64,000 nt of DNA, from contig NZ_CP010796.1 in the NCBI RefSeq assembly GCF_001483965.1, forward strand, positions 62,001-126,000. Direction: 5' to 3'. The position numbers and the translations under genes were made by a program. Positions 8,586-14,604 of the stretch are shown piece by piece (the stretch's first letter is position 1; every line of letters begins with the position of its first letter). The notes below the pieces were generated by a model, which was given only the letters and a program-made list of their open reading frames with translations, ran no database searches and was not told the DNA's origin. This DNA comes from Carnobacterium sp. CP1 (GTDB taxonomy: Bacteria; Bacillota; Bacilli; Lactobacillales; Carnobacteriaceae).

Positions 8586-9248
8586 CTAAAACTTAAAAAT
8601 TTCTTTGTAAGCATGTTTTTGGTTCATTGAAAACAAATCATAATTAAGCTCAAATATTATAGGAAAATAATCTAAAGTAAAATTAGATATATCATTAAGA
8701 TTACGATTATAATCTTTTAAAGAAAACGAATATGATTCATTTTCCATTATATTTTCTAAATAATTTATAGAAGTTTGTGTTGAGTTCTTATTATGGATGA
8801 CGTTAGAATTATCTTTAAAAATATTATTTAATTTATCTAAACTTTGTTTACACCCTATATGTTTAGAGATTTGATTGCATTCAGGCCAAAGGTTTCTGTA
8901 AGAAAGTGATTTTATATAAGATAGAGAATAAGCAGACCCAACATTAATCGATAAAAAAATTCTTAATAAAGACTCTGATAGTCCTCTAAAAGTCATTGCT
9001 AAAAAATAGGAATCGTTAACAGGTGATATATATAAAAGTTTTAATAATAGATGTTTATAATCATTTAACAACTCCATCTCAATGTTTTCATTGTAAGTAT
9101 AATCTAAAACAATATCAGTCATTTCAATCGAACGAAAGAGTAAATCAGTTCTTTTTCTTACAAAATTAAATTGTCTGTTAAATAAACTTTCCGGAAAATA
9201 ACTATTTATAAATAGTGTATAATCTTCAATTTCTTTTTTATAATTCAT
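8586..9248 (-). CDS. Unrecognised helical protein, HEPN-like features
   Basis: 220 aa, AT-rich, predicted largely alpha-helical with no membrane segment. I recognise no family with confidence. The pairing of FRGLSESLLRIFL (about residues 83-95) with NSNVIHNKNS (about 146-155) resembles the conserved helices of HEPN-type nucleases, where an Arg or Asn and a His lie on the last helix; this is a hypothesis. Its ATG overlaps the stop region of the 135-aa gene upstream, so it is the last gene of a three-gene operon with a ParA-like ATPase. A toxin or effector role would fit that position. Confidence 0.7.
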   Translation of the reverse strand: MNYKKEIEDYTLFINSYFPESLFNRQFNFVRKRTDLLFRSIEMTDIVLDYTYNENIEMELLNDYKHLLLKLLYISPVNDSYFLAMTFRGLSESLLRIFLSINVGSAYSLSYIKSLSYRNLWPECNQISKHIGCKQSLDKLNNIFKDNSNVIHNKNSTQTSINYLENIMENESYSFSLKDYNRNLNDISNFTLDYFPIIFELNYDLFSMNQKHAYKEIFKF

Positions 9249-9652
9249 TATTCTCTCCTAAACTGACTTAATATATCATCTGCAGAATTATTATTAGTTC
9301 CTTTTGTTTGCAACTTCTTTTTGTTGTCATGATTACTACTATTATTACTTTCAAAAAGTAACTCTTTTAATTCGCTAACGAAAACTAAAAGTTTAGTTTT
9401 GTCAGATTTTTCAATTTCCCTAATTATTCTTGCTACTACCAAAGTTCTACTTCTGTAAACGTAATCTTTATAATGTATATTGAGTTTTGATATAAATTCT
9501 GGTATATCAGAGTTTTTCACAAATATTTTTTTTGATAATATAGCGGTTATCATTATGGTATACAAATTAATTCTTAACTTTTCTTCATTAGATTTTTTAT
9601 CTAAGTCAACTAAAAGATTTTTAATATAAATTGTTTCTTTATCCAAGCTCAT
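9248..9652 (-). CDS. Unrecognised small protein of the ParA-like operon
   Basis: 134 aa, helical N-terminal two thirds, then a polar Asn/Lys-rich linker (NNSSNHDNKKK) and a short tail ending LSQFRRE. No family recognised. The ATG at 9652 has an AGAAAGGA box and lies inside the end of the ATPase gene; its own end abuts the start of the next gene, so all three are tightly coupled. Size and position match the small DNA-binding or adaptor partner that ParA-type ATPases usually have, but no DNA-binding motif is evident. Confidence 0.7.
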   Translation of the reverse strand: MSLDKETIYIKNLLVDLDKKSNEEKLRINLYTIMITAILSKKIFVKNSDIPEFISKLNIHYKDYVYRSRTLVVARIIREIEKSDKTKLLVFVSELKELLFESNNSSNHDNKKKLQTKGTNNNSADDILSQFRRE

Positions 9653-10604
9653 CAATCCTTTCTAATATTTCATCTACTAATACTTCCAGATTCAATTTTG
9701 ACTTTTCACTATTAGATGCATCAATAAAATAATCTAGCCTATTTTTCATATAGGCGTTTGATAGAAAGCGAGTTGCGAAAATGTTTATTTGATGCTTTGC
9801 AATCTTTTCGCTATCTGTTATGTCCTTTATTAATTTTGTCGTTCCGATTGAAGGCGATTGCTTTATATCAGTAAAAATAATCCCTAGATTTTTCAAAGGT
9901 TTTGTTTCAAAGTAAGGATCATTTTCTTCGACAACACTTTTTATAACGTTCATTAGCATATCTACCCCAGTTATAGAATAAGCTTCTGGTTTAACTGGAA
10001 TTAAAAGGTAGTCACTTGGCTTTAGAGCAGCGATTGTATATGAAGAATAAGTAGGTGGACAATCTATTATTATATAATGATATTTGTTTCTTAAATTGTT
10101 CTTTTTAATGAATTCATAGATTCCGTTCTCTATTTTACCACTGTTTAGATTTCTTAATGTGAATTCAACTCCAAGTTCACCAGGAATTATATGTAAGTTA
10201 GGTGCTAGTATTTGTATCGCTTCTTTTTCCTTTGCTGGGGAAGAAGTGGTGCTTGAAAAAACTCTTTCAATACTTGCTTCAGAAATTTTTAGTTTTACTT
10301 CTTTCTTTTTTTCTTCACTAAGATTCTTGCTTTCTTCAGTAGTAATTTCATGAAGCTCTTCTTGGAGTTGTTCTTCTTCTACAAGGATCTTTTTGGCTAA
10401 TTCTTCAGTTTGTGCAAATCCGTAAAAACGAAAAAGAGATTGTGTCAGATTAAGTTGTGGATCAACATCAATTAAGAGTACTTTTTTATCTCTTAATGTA
10501 GAAAGATGATAACCGATTTCTTTTGTTATAGTTGTTTTACCTACGCCACCCTTCATATTTAAAACAGATATTACCTTGCCTTTTATTTCTACTTCAGAAT
10601 CCAT
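9639..10604 (-). CDS. ParA/MinD-family ATPase in the lysogeny module
   Basis: 321 aa. A deviant Walker A box MKGGVGKTT (about residues 17-25), switch I as LLIDVDPQLN, and Walker B YIIIDCPP identify the ParA/Soj family, ATP-driven dimers that position cargo on DNA or membranes. A highly charged insertion (about 65-130, rich in Glu and Lys) separates switch I from the rest and is longer than usual. GGAGGG precedes the ATG. It heads an operon with two unrecognised genes. The prophage has att sites and an integrase, so plasmid partition is not the obvious role; exclusion or defence is possible. Confidence 0.85.
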   Translation of the reverse strand: MDSEVEIKGKVISVLNMKGGVGKTTITKEIGYHLSTLRDKKVLLIDVDPQLNLTQSLFRFYGFAQTEELAKKILVEEEQLQEELHEITTEESKNLSEEKKKEVKLKISEASIERVFSSTTSSPAKEKEAIQILAPNLHIIPGELGVEFTLRNLNSGKIENGIYEFIKKNNLRNKYHYIIIDCPPTYSSYTIAALKPSDYLLIPVKPEAYSITGVDMLMNVIKSVVEENDPYFETKPLKNLGIIFTDIKQSPSIGTTKLIKDITDSEKIAKHQINIFATRFLSNAYMKNRLDYFIDASNSEKSKLNLEVLVDEILERIDELG

Positions 10605-10637
10605 TATATTCCCTCCGCCTTATGTTATAATAACCAA

Positions 10638-10706
10638 AAGGCACTCAGAACTGTCTTTTAATTCGAACACTCCTAAACTTTGGCGAGGGAAGGGGTGTTC
10701 TTTTTT
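10638..10706 (+). ncRNA. Putative small RNA unit B, divergent from the ParA-like gene
   Basis: The extended -10 TGT TATAAT (10623-10631) lies 22 bp from the ATPase start codon and faces away from it. About 60 nt further on, GAACACTCC (10665-10673) pairs with GGGGTGTTC (10692-10700), followed by six T residues. The predicted RNA is about 69 nt with no ORF. On the minus strand the same box reads TTATTATAA, so one symmetric promoter could serve both directions. Confidence 0.45.
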
Positions 10707-10708
10707 GT

Positions 10709-11239
10709 CTATAAATTTAATAATTCTATTTTCTTTTTATCAAATTCTTCTTTAGTAATTATATTCAAATCCAATAACTCTTTGTATTTTTTTAACTCTT
10801 CAAAAGAAGAAGCGGATGAGGTCGGTTTTGTAACCTCTACTTTATTCGTTAAATTAGACATCGCTTGATTGATAGTATTTTTGAAACCATTCACTTGCGT
10901 TAAAGGAAGATTTTCAACTTTTTTAAAGCTTGAACCGTGGTGTATAGTTAACTCTCCATATATTTTTTGAAGAGAAACATCAACAGAATTCACTTTATTT
11001 AAAGAAATATCCCAGACGTTACTTCCCAAATTACCAAAACCTGTTTTAGACTGTATAAATAAAATTCTTGAACTAGTGATTACTAACAGAGCTTGCTCTT
11101 TTATATTAGATAAAATAAAATCAATAACTGTTTCATCTGTATTTATAATCGATGGCAACTTTTTCAAATCTTTTTTTATAAGTATGCCTCGCTTATTATT
11201 TTTATTCATTTTTTTTAACTCTTCATACGTTACAGACAT
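10709..11239 (-). CDS. PH-like and SHOCT domain protein
   Basis: 176 aa. The middle (about 30-125) looks like a bacterial pleckstrin-homology-like barrel, with ALLVITSSRILFIQSK and a following Trp-containing strand as landmarks. The last 30 residues (EELKKYKELLDLNIITKEEF) match the SHOCT motif, a short C-terminal oligomerisation module. Such proteins are frequent in Lactobacillales prophage lysogeny modules; the function is unknown. It is a single-gene unit with small RNA-like units on both sides. GGGGGG precedes the ATG. Confidence 0.8.
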   Translation of the reverse strand: MSVTYEELKKMNKNNKRGILIKKDLKKLPSIINTDETVIDFILSNIKEQALLVITSSRILFIQSKTGFGNLGSNVWDISLNKVNSVDVSLQKIYGELTIHHGSSFKKVENLPLTQVNGFKNTINQAMSNLTNKVEVTKPTSSASSFEELKKYKELLDLNIITKEEFDKKKIELLNL

Positions 11240-11274
11240 TCTTTTCCCCCCTCAACTTATGATATAATAACACT

Positions 11275-11347
11275 ATCATCTTTTCTTGACAGCGAGGGTG
11301 TACAAGCTCTAACCACTGATGCGAACAGAGGTTAGGGCTATTTTTTT
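11275..11347 (+). ncRNA. Putative small RNA unit C, convergent with a 29-aa peptide gene
   Basis: The extended -10 TGA TATAAT (11260-11268) lies 24 bp from the PH-SHOCT start codon. A 10-bp stem AGCTCTAACC/GGTTAGGGCT (11305-11314, 11330-11339) with T7 terminates the unit at 11347. The T-run and the last terminator base pairs overlap the 3' end of a small minus-strand ORF (11338-11427), so the RNA would be antisense to that message's 3' end, a geometry known from type I toxin-antitoxin loci. Confidence 0.45.
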
Positions 11348-11427
11348 ATCCAAACTTTGATCAATCCCCATGGGTCACAGAAAAGTCTTGGTTTATGTAT
11401 TCTGCTCTTTTTCAGCATTATTTTCAT
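11338..11427 (-). CDS. Possible 29-aa basic peptide
   Basis: An ATG ORF of 29 codons starting 18 bp after the immA stop. It encodes a basic peptide with the central motif KPRLFCDPWGLIKVW and no clear membrane span. An internal ATG at 11418 would give 26 aa. The upstream site is weak (ATAGGTA). I recognise no family. Support comes from its compact position between immA and the terminator of unit C, with the stop codon inside that terminator's T-run. It could be a chance ORF. Confidence 0.35.
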   Translation of the reverse strand: MKIMLKKSRIHKPRLFCDPWGLIKVWIKK

Positions 11428-11444
11428 TTGAATACCTATTATTT

Positions 11445-11789
11445 TTATTTTAATTTGCACTCCCAACCTAATCCTAAATTATAGTTCTCTAAGACATCGG
11501 AATAATTAAAGTGACCGTCATATTCCTTGATCAAGTGATTCATCATAAAAGAAGTAGCTTCATTTTCCATTTTAAATTTAAATACAGGTTGATCGTATAA
11601 GACTGATATATCGTTATGATTTAAAGCATGGCCTAATTCGTGAAGTATAACTTCTTTTTGATCTTCTTCATCTAAGGCTTGATTAACAAACATCGTTTTT
11701 AAGACTGGATTATAGTACCCATTCTTTTCAAGGTTTATCAATACAAGTTCAATCCCGTTTTCCTCGAGTAAATCAAACATGATATCCAT
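11445..11789 (-). CDS. immA: ImmA/IrrE family metallopeptidase
   Basis: 114 aa with the zinc-protease motif HELGHALNH (HExxH plus a third ligand region), typical of ImmA/IrrE proteins that cleave or antagonise the neighbouring CI-like repressor on induction. The ATG at 11789 follows a perfect AAGGAGG; a longer frame to 11852 overlaps the repressor and has no site. It is cotranscribed with the repressor gene just upstream, as in ICEBs1 and many Gram-positive prophages. Confidence 0.9.
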   Translation of the reverse strand: MDIMFDLLEENGIELVLINLEKNGYYNPVLKTMFVNQALDEEDQKEVILHELGHALNHNDISVLYDQPVFKFKMENEATSFMMNHLIKEYDGHFNYSDVLENYNLGLGWECKLK

Positions 11790-11799
11790 ATAAACCTCC

Positions 11800-12120
11800 T
11801 TACTTGCTGCTGAATCTTCCTTCAAGATAAGCACGAATTGCTTCTCTATCATTTTCGGTCATAGGTTTTCCATCAAAGCTCATCATATTATCTAATATCT
11901 TATCAAGATCAGTAGGGAGTTTTTCTTCAGGATCTTTCCCGCGTAAATAGTCAACTGTAACACCGAAGTAATCAGCCACTTTTTCTATGTTCTCTAGCTT
12001 AGGTGAAGCATTATCCCACCTTCTGATTTGTCCGTTAGAAATACCAACACGCCTCTCGACCTCAGCAAAATTAGTGTGATGAATTTCGCATAACTCTTTT
12101 ATTCTATCTACTATTCCCAT
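11800..12120 (-). CDS. CI-like repressor (XRE-family HTH)
   Basis: 106 aa. An N-terminal helix-turn-helix (ERRVGISNGQIRRWDN, about residues 20-35) is followed by the VADYFGVTVDYLRG segment typical of XRE repressors, then a short helical tail with no LexA-like protease domain. That makes it dependent on ImmA-type inactivation. The ATG at 12120 has GAAAGGTGAG 6 bp upstream; a longer frame to 12144 is unlikely. Control DNA with multiple AAGCTA half-sites lies directly upstream. Confidence 0.92.
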   Translation of the reverse strand: MGIVDRIKELCEIHHTNFAEVERRVGISNGQIRRWDNASPKLENIEKVADYFGVTVDYLRGKDPEEKLPTDLDKILDNMMSFDGKPMTENDREAIRAYLEGRFSSK

Positions 12121-12178
12121 GATACTCACCTTTCGAAGGCTCACAAAAACAAATAATGACTTTTAAGCTAATTCGCCA

Positions 12179-12207
12179 TTGACAAATAACTTTAAAGCTA
12201 TTATACT
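12179..12207 (+). promoter_or_regulatory. Rightward promoter in the switch region
   Basis: TTGACA (12179-12184), 17 bp, TATACT (12202-12207), reading toward cro. An AAAGCTA half-site lies in the spacer. The same -10 read on the minus strand gives TATAAT (12205-12200), a candidate repressor promoter. Confidence 0.65.
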
Positions 12208-12290
12208 ATGTTCATAAGCTAGTTAATTAGCTAATAAGCCAAAAACAGTTTTCTTAATAGACCACGTTCCCCAACGTATTAAAGGCTACT

Positions 12291-12319
12291 TTTACGCTTA
12301 TTTGCTATGGATTTATAAT
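12291..12319 (+). promoter_or_regulatory. Promoter of the early (cro) operon, PR-like
   Basis: TTTACG, 17 bp, TATAAT at 12314-12319, about 79 bp before cro. An AAAAGCTAT operator-like sequence begins 4 bp after the -10. Confidence 0.65.
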
Positions 12320-12343
12320 AGCATAAAAGCTATTAAGGGTCAA
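12315..12343 (-). promoter_or_regulatory. Leftward promoter overlapping the cro promoter
   Basis: On the minus strand TTGACC (12343-12338), 17 bp, TATTAT (12320-12315). Its -10 shares five base pairs with the rightward -10, so the two promoters exclude each other. It could drive the repressor with a leader of about 190 nt. Confidence 0.5.
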
Positions 12344-12397
12344 CGATATTAGCTAATTAATTAACTTGTTTTATCCAATTAAGAGAGGAGTGTAGTA

Positions 12398-12592
12398 ATG
12401 ACAACGGATTTTGGAGTTTTAGTTAAAGTCGAATTAATGAAAAGAAACATGTCTCAAAAAGAGTTAGCCGCACTAATGGGAATCAGCCCTGCATATTTAA
12501 CGGATCTATTGAGAGGAAAGAAAACAGGGCCTAAAGCCAAAGAAAGATTAAATGTAATCAAAAAAATTCTGAATGTTCAGGAGGAAAAATAA
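12398..12592 (+). CDS. Cro-like XRE-family regulator
   Basis: 64 aa, a single HTH domain: MSQKELAALMGISPAYLTDLLRG places the recognition helix near residues 30-42. It is the first gene rightward of the switch region, the standard position of Cro, which would shut off the repressor. AGAGAGGAGTG precedes the ATG. It is followed immediately by the antirepressor gene. Confidence 0.88.
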   Translation: MTTDFGVLVKVELMKRNMSQKELAALMGISPAYLTDLLRGKKTGPKAKERLNVIKKILNVQEEK

Positions 12593-13312
12593 ATGAATGA
12601 ATTACAAGTATTCAATTTTGAAAGCAACGAAGTAAGAACTCAATTGATTGATGATGAACCATGGTTTGTTGGTAAAGACGTGGCTCAAGTACTCGGATAT
12701 GCAAAACCTTTAAATGCATTAGCAACTCATGTTGATGAAGATGACTCCCTAAAACAAGGACTCATAGATTCATTAGGAAGAATCCAACAAACAATTTTTA
12801 TCAATGAATCAGGCATGTATGCATTAGTTTTTGGTTCTAAATTAGAAAACGCAACAAAGTTCAAGCGGTGGGTAACAAGCGAAGTATTGCCAACAATCAG
12901 AAAGACAGGCAGCTATCAAGCCCCAATGAGCCAAGAAGACATCATGATTGCCACTTTAGAAACACAAAAGGAAATCAAACAACGTCTAAACACTGTCTCA
13001 AACGATGTAGAAGGCCTGAAAAAAGAGATTGATCTAAGTCGGCTACAAAAATCTCAACTATCTAAACTAGTCAAAAGTAATGTGATGGCTGTTGTAGGCG
13101 GAAAGAAATCGAATGCCTACAAAGAACTGTATCGAGTGGCCGTTTCAGAACATTGGAGAGAAATCAAAAATTATTTCGAAGTTGCTAGCTACGAGGAAAT
13201 TCCTAAATTGAGATTTGAAGAAGCAATGGAGATTGCTAGTATGTGGGCACCATCGATGGAACTGGCATTCGATATCAAACGGTTGAATAACCAAATAGAA
13301 CTGGAGGTATAA
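12593..13312 (+). CDS. Phage antirepressor (BRO-N plus ORF6C)
   Basis: 239 aa. The N-terminal 105 residues are a BRO-N domain (EPWFVGKDVAQVLGY, then SGMYALVFGS and FKRWVTSEVLPTIRKTGSY). The C-terminal half is an ORF6C-type domain (GGKKSNAYKELYRVAVSEHW). Such two-domain proteins bind DNA or the repressor and promote the lytic switch. It directly abuts the cro-like gene and has AGGAGGAA before its ATG. Confidence 0.9.
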   Translation: MNELQVFNFESNEVRTQLIDDEPWFVGKDVAQVLGYAKPLNALATHVDEDDSLKQGLIDSLGRIQQTIFINESGMYALVFGSKLENATKFKRWVTSEVLPTIRKTGSYQAPMSQEDIMIATLETQKEIKQRLNTVSNDVEGLKKEIDLSRLQKSQLSKLVKSNVMAVVGGKKSNAYKELYRVAVSEHWREIKNYFEVASYEEIPKLRFEEAMEIASMWAPSMELAFDIKRLNNQIELEV

Positions 13313-13314
13313 CC

Positions 13315-13575
13315 ATGCCGCAACCAATAACAATCAACATTGAAGAAGTGAACCAAGATCCAGAACGCGCAAAAATAAAATATGGAAATAAAGAAGTCAT
13401 CTGCAAAATGTACAGCATGAAACACGGAACGGTTACTAAGTGGATAGGCGAAATGCGAGATAATCCAGAATTTTCAGACGGAGTAATCAATCCAACGCAT
13501 AAAATCGTATTAATCAATTTAGACCGATTCGAAGACTACTTTAGGTGGTTAGAAAAAAATAGATACAGAAGGTGA
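13315..13575 (+). CDS. Small DNA-binding protein, DUF771-like
   Basis: 86 aa. KMYSMKHGTVTKWIGEMRDNP looks like a helix-turn-helix, and the ending DRFEDYFRWLEKNRYRR resembles DUF771/excisionase-like phage proteins, though I cannot confirm the family. It sits just after the antirepressor, where other Lactobacillales phages carry such a gene. CTGGAGG precedes the ATG. It could be the missing excisionase. Confidence 0.65.
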   Translation: MPQPITINIEEVNQDPERAKIKYGNKEVICKMYSMKHGTVTKWIGEMRDNPEFSDGVINPTHKIVLINLDRFEDYFRWLEKNRYRR

Positions 13576-13673
13576 TCAAAATAGAATTAATGATCAAATT
13601 AAGCTTAGCGGTGTTATCAGCAATAAGCGTTGCAAGTATAGTCCAACTTTTTATCAATCTGTTGAAGGAGTGA
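13572..13673 (+). CDS. Possible 33-aa membrane peptide
   Basis: A GTG start overlaps the previous stop (GGTGA), giving 33 codons rich in Leu, Ile and Ala (LSLAVLSAISVASIVQLF), a single predicted membrane helix. The next gene's ribosome-binding site lies at its end. Tiny membrane ORFs are common here in related phages, but coding is supported only by context. Confidence 0.4.
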   Translation: MIKIELMIKLSLAVLSAISVASIVQLFINLLKE

Positions 13674-13679
13674 GGCAGC

Positions 13680-13838
13680 ATGTCGTTAGAAACGATTAAA
13701 AAATTAATTTGGTCCAGTAATGTATTTTTCTTTGGAACTAAGAAGATAGATAAATCGAGTTTCTTCTGGTTTTATGGGTACTTTGTAACGCTGTTTATTG
13801 CTTTTATATTTTGGATAGTCGCTTTAAAAATTATTTAG
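13680..13838 (+). CDS. Small membrane protein (52 aa)
   Basis: An ATG with GGAGTGAGG upstream. The sequence has a charged N-terminal helix, KKIDKSS, then FFWFYGYFVTLFIAFIFW, one long membrane segment near residues 28-48. No family recognised. It continues the early operon with 13-bp spacing to the next gene. Confidence 0.6.
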   Translation: MSLETIKKLIWSSNVFFFGTKKIDKSSFFWFYGYFVTLFIAFIFWIVALKII

Positions 13839-13851
13839 AGGAGTGAAATAA

Positions 13852-14136
13852 ATGAGTGTAGAAAAAATTGAACAATTAAGAAGTAACGGTTTTAAATTTG
13901 AGGAGCCAAACTTATTAATCAAAAAGCTTAATCAAGAAAACGATAGATTTACAACGGTATTGTTTGTTTATGTGGATGACATCGATGTGGTTTACATTAA
14001 CAGATACTTCATGAGAGGTTTAGAGACTATTACTGAAGATGGTATTTTAAAAGATCATAACCAACTTAATTCTAATACAAAAATAGATTATGTAACTACT
14101 ATGCAAAATCTAACATTTTTAAAAAGCAGATTATAA
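13852..14136 (+). CDS. Hypothetical early protein (94 aa)
   Basis: No family recognised. The protein is soluble with a beta-rich middle (RFTTVLFVYVDDIDVVYI). A GAGGAGTG box lies before the ATG. It is an early-operon gene between the antirepressor group and the recombination genes. Confidence 0.7.
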   Translation: MSVEKIEQLRSNGFKFEEPNLLIKKLNQENDRFTTVLFVYVDDIDVVYINRYFMRGLETITEDGILKDHNQLNSNTKIDYVTTMQNLTFLKSRL

Positions 14137-14148
14137 GGAGGGAATTAA

Positions 14149-14334
14149 ATGTACGAAGCGATTGGAGAAGGAAGTAAAGAGCAATACGTAACAGCAGAAA
14201 CACCAGAACTAGTTCACCAATGGTTATTAGCAACTTATCCAAGCGAATTACCGGGCAAGGTGGAATATTCACAAAAAACAAGAACTCCGGCAAAAGTGTT
14301 ACCAGAACCAATGCGGATCAGAAAAATTAAGTAG
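14149..14334 (+). CDS. Hypothetical early protein (61 aa)
   Basis: A 61-aa protein beginning MYEAIGEGSKEQYVTAETPE with a basic Pro-containing C-terminus. AAGGAGGG precedes the ATG. The pattern of small domains before the recombination genes is typical of Lactobacillales siphoviruses. No function can be assigned. Confidence 0.65.
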   Translation: MYEAIGEGSKEQYVTAETPELVHQWLLATYPSELPGKVEYSQKTRTPAKVLPEPMRIRKIK

Positions 14335-14344
14335 GAGGGATGAG

Positions 14345-14551
14345 ATGTCTGAAACGGATAAATCTTGGGTTGAGTATCTAGAAAATAGAATTGCAATCTT
14401 GGATATTCATATCGAAAGTTTAACAGAATCAAAGGAACAAGAGCATATAGATGGCGTGGAAGCTATCGACTATTACATGCAAGAACGTAACTACTTCAGA
14501 GGTGAAGTGGAGAAAATAAAAAAGACCAACAAGGATTGCACTCCTGGTTAG
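14345..14551 (+). CDS. Hypothetical early protein, coiled-coil-like (68 aa)
   Basis: A 68-aa acidic helical protein (SWVEYLENRIAILDIHIESL) with heptad-like spacing, preceded by AGGAGGGATG. No family recognised. It ends 53 bp before the SbcC-like ATPase gene. Confidence 0.6.
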   Translation: MSETDKSWVEYLENRIAILDIHIESLTESKEQEHIDGVEAIDYYMQERNYFRGEVEKIKKTNKDCTPG

Positions 14552-14604
14552 TCGGTTACGAAATATTATTTGTCTAAATAATACCATATAAAAGGAGAAA
14601 TTTC

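Larger units (their letters stand above)
12121..12397. promoter_or_regulatory. Lysogeny/lysis switch region with AAGCTA operators
   Basis: 277 bp between the divergent repressor and cro genes. Variants of AAGCTA/TAGCTT recur about ten times, some paired as dyads such as AAGCTAGTTAATTAGCTAAT (about 12217-12236) and TTAGCTAATTAATTAA (12349-12364). Several overlap the -10 boxes of the promoters listed separately, as expected for repressor and Cro competition. Confidence 0.75.

Noticed and set aside
10159-10353. Plus-strand ORF inside the ParA-like gene (Ser/Phe-rich)
   Set aside because: Antisense shadow of the charged Glu/Lys insertion, with no start signals.
9639-10604. ParA-like gene as plasmid partition or evidence for an extrachromosomal phage
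   Set aside because: The element has an integrase and exact att repeats, and no centromere-like repeats were seen next to the gene. Kept as ParA-family ATPase of unknown role.
8461-12144. Small RNA units as a CRISPR tracrRNA or array
   Set aside because: No repeat-spacer pattern and no cas genes in the window.
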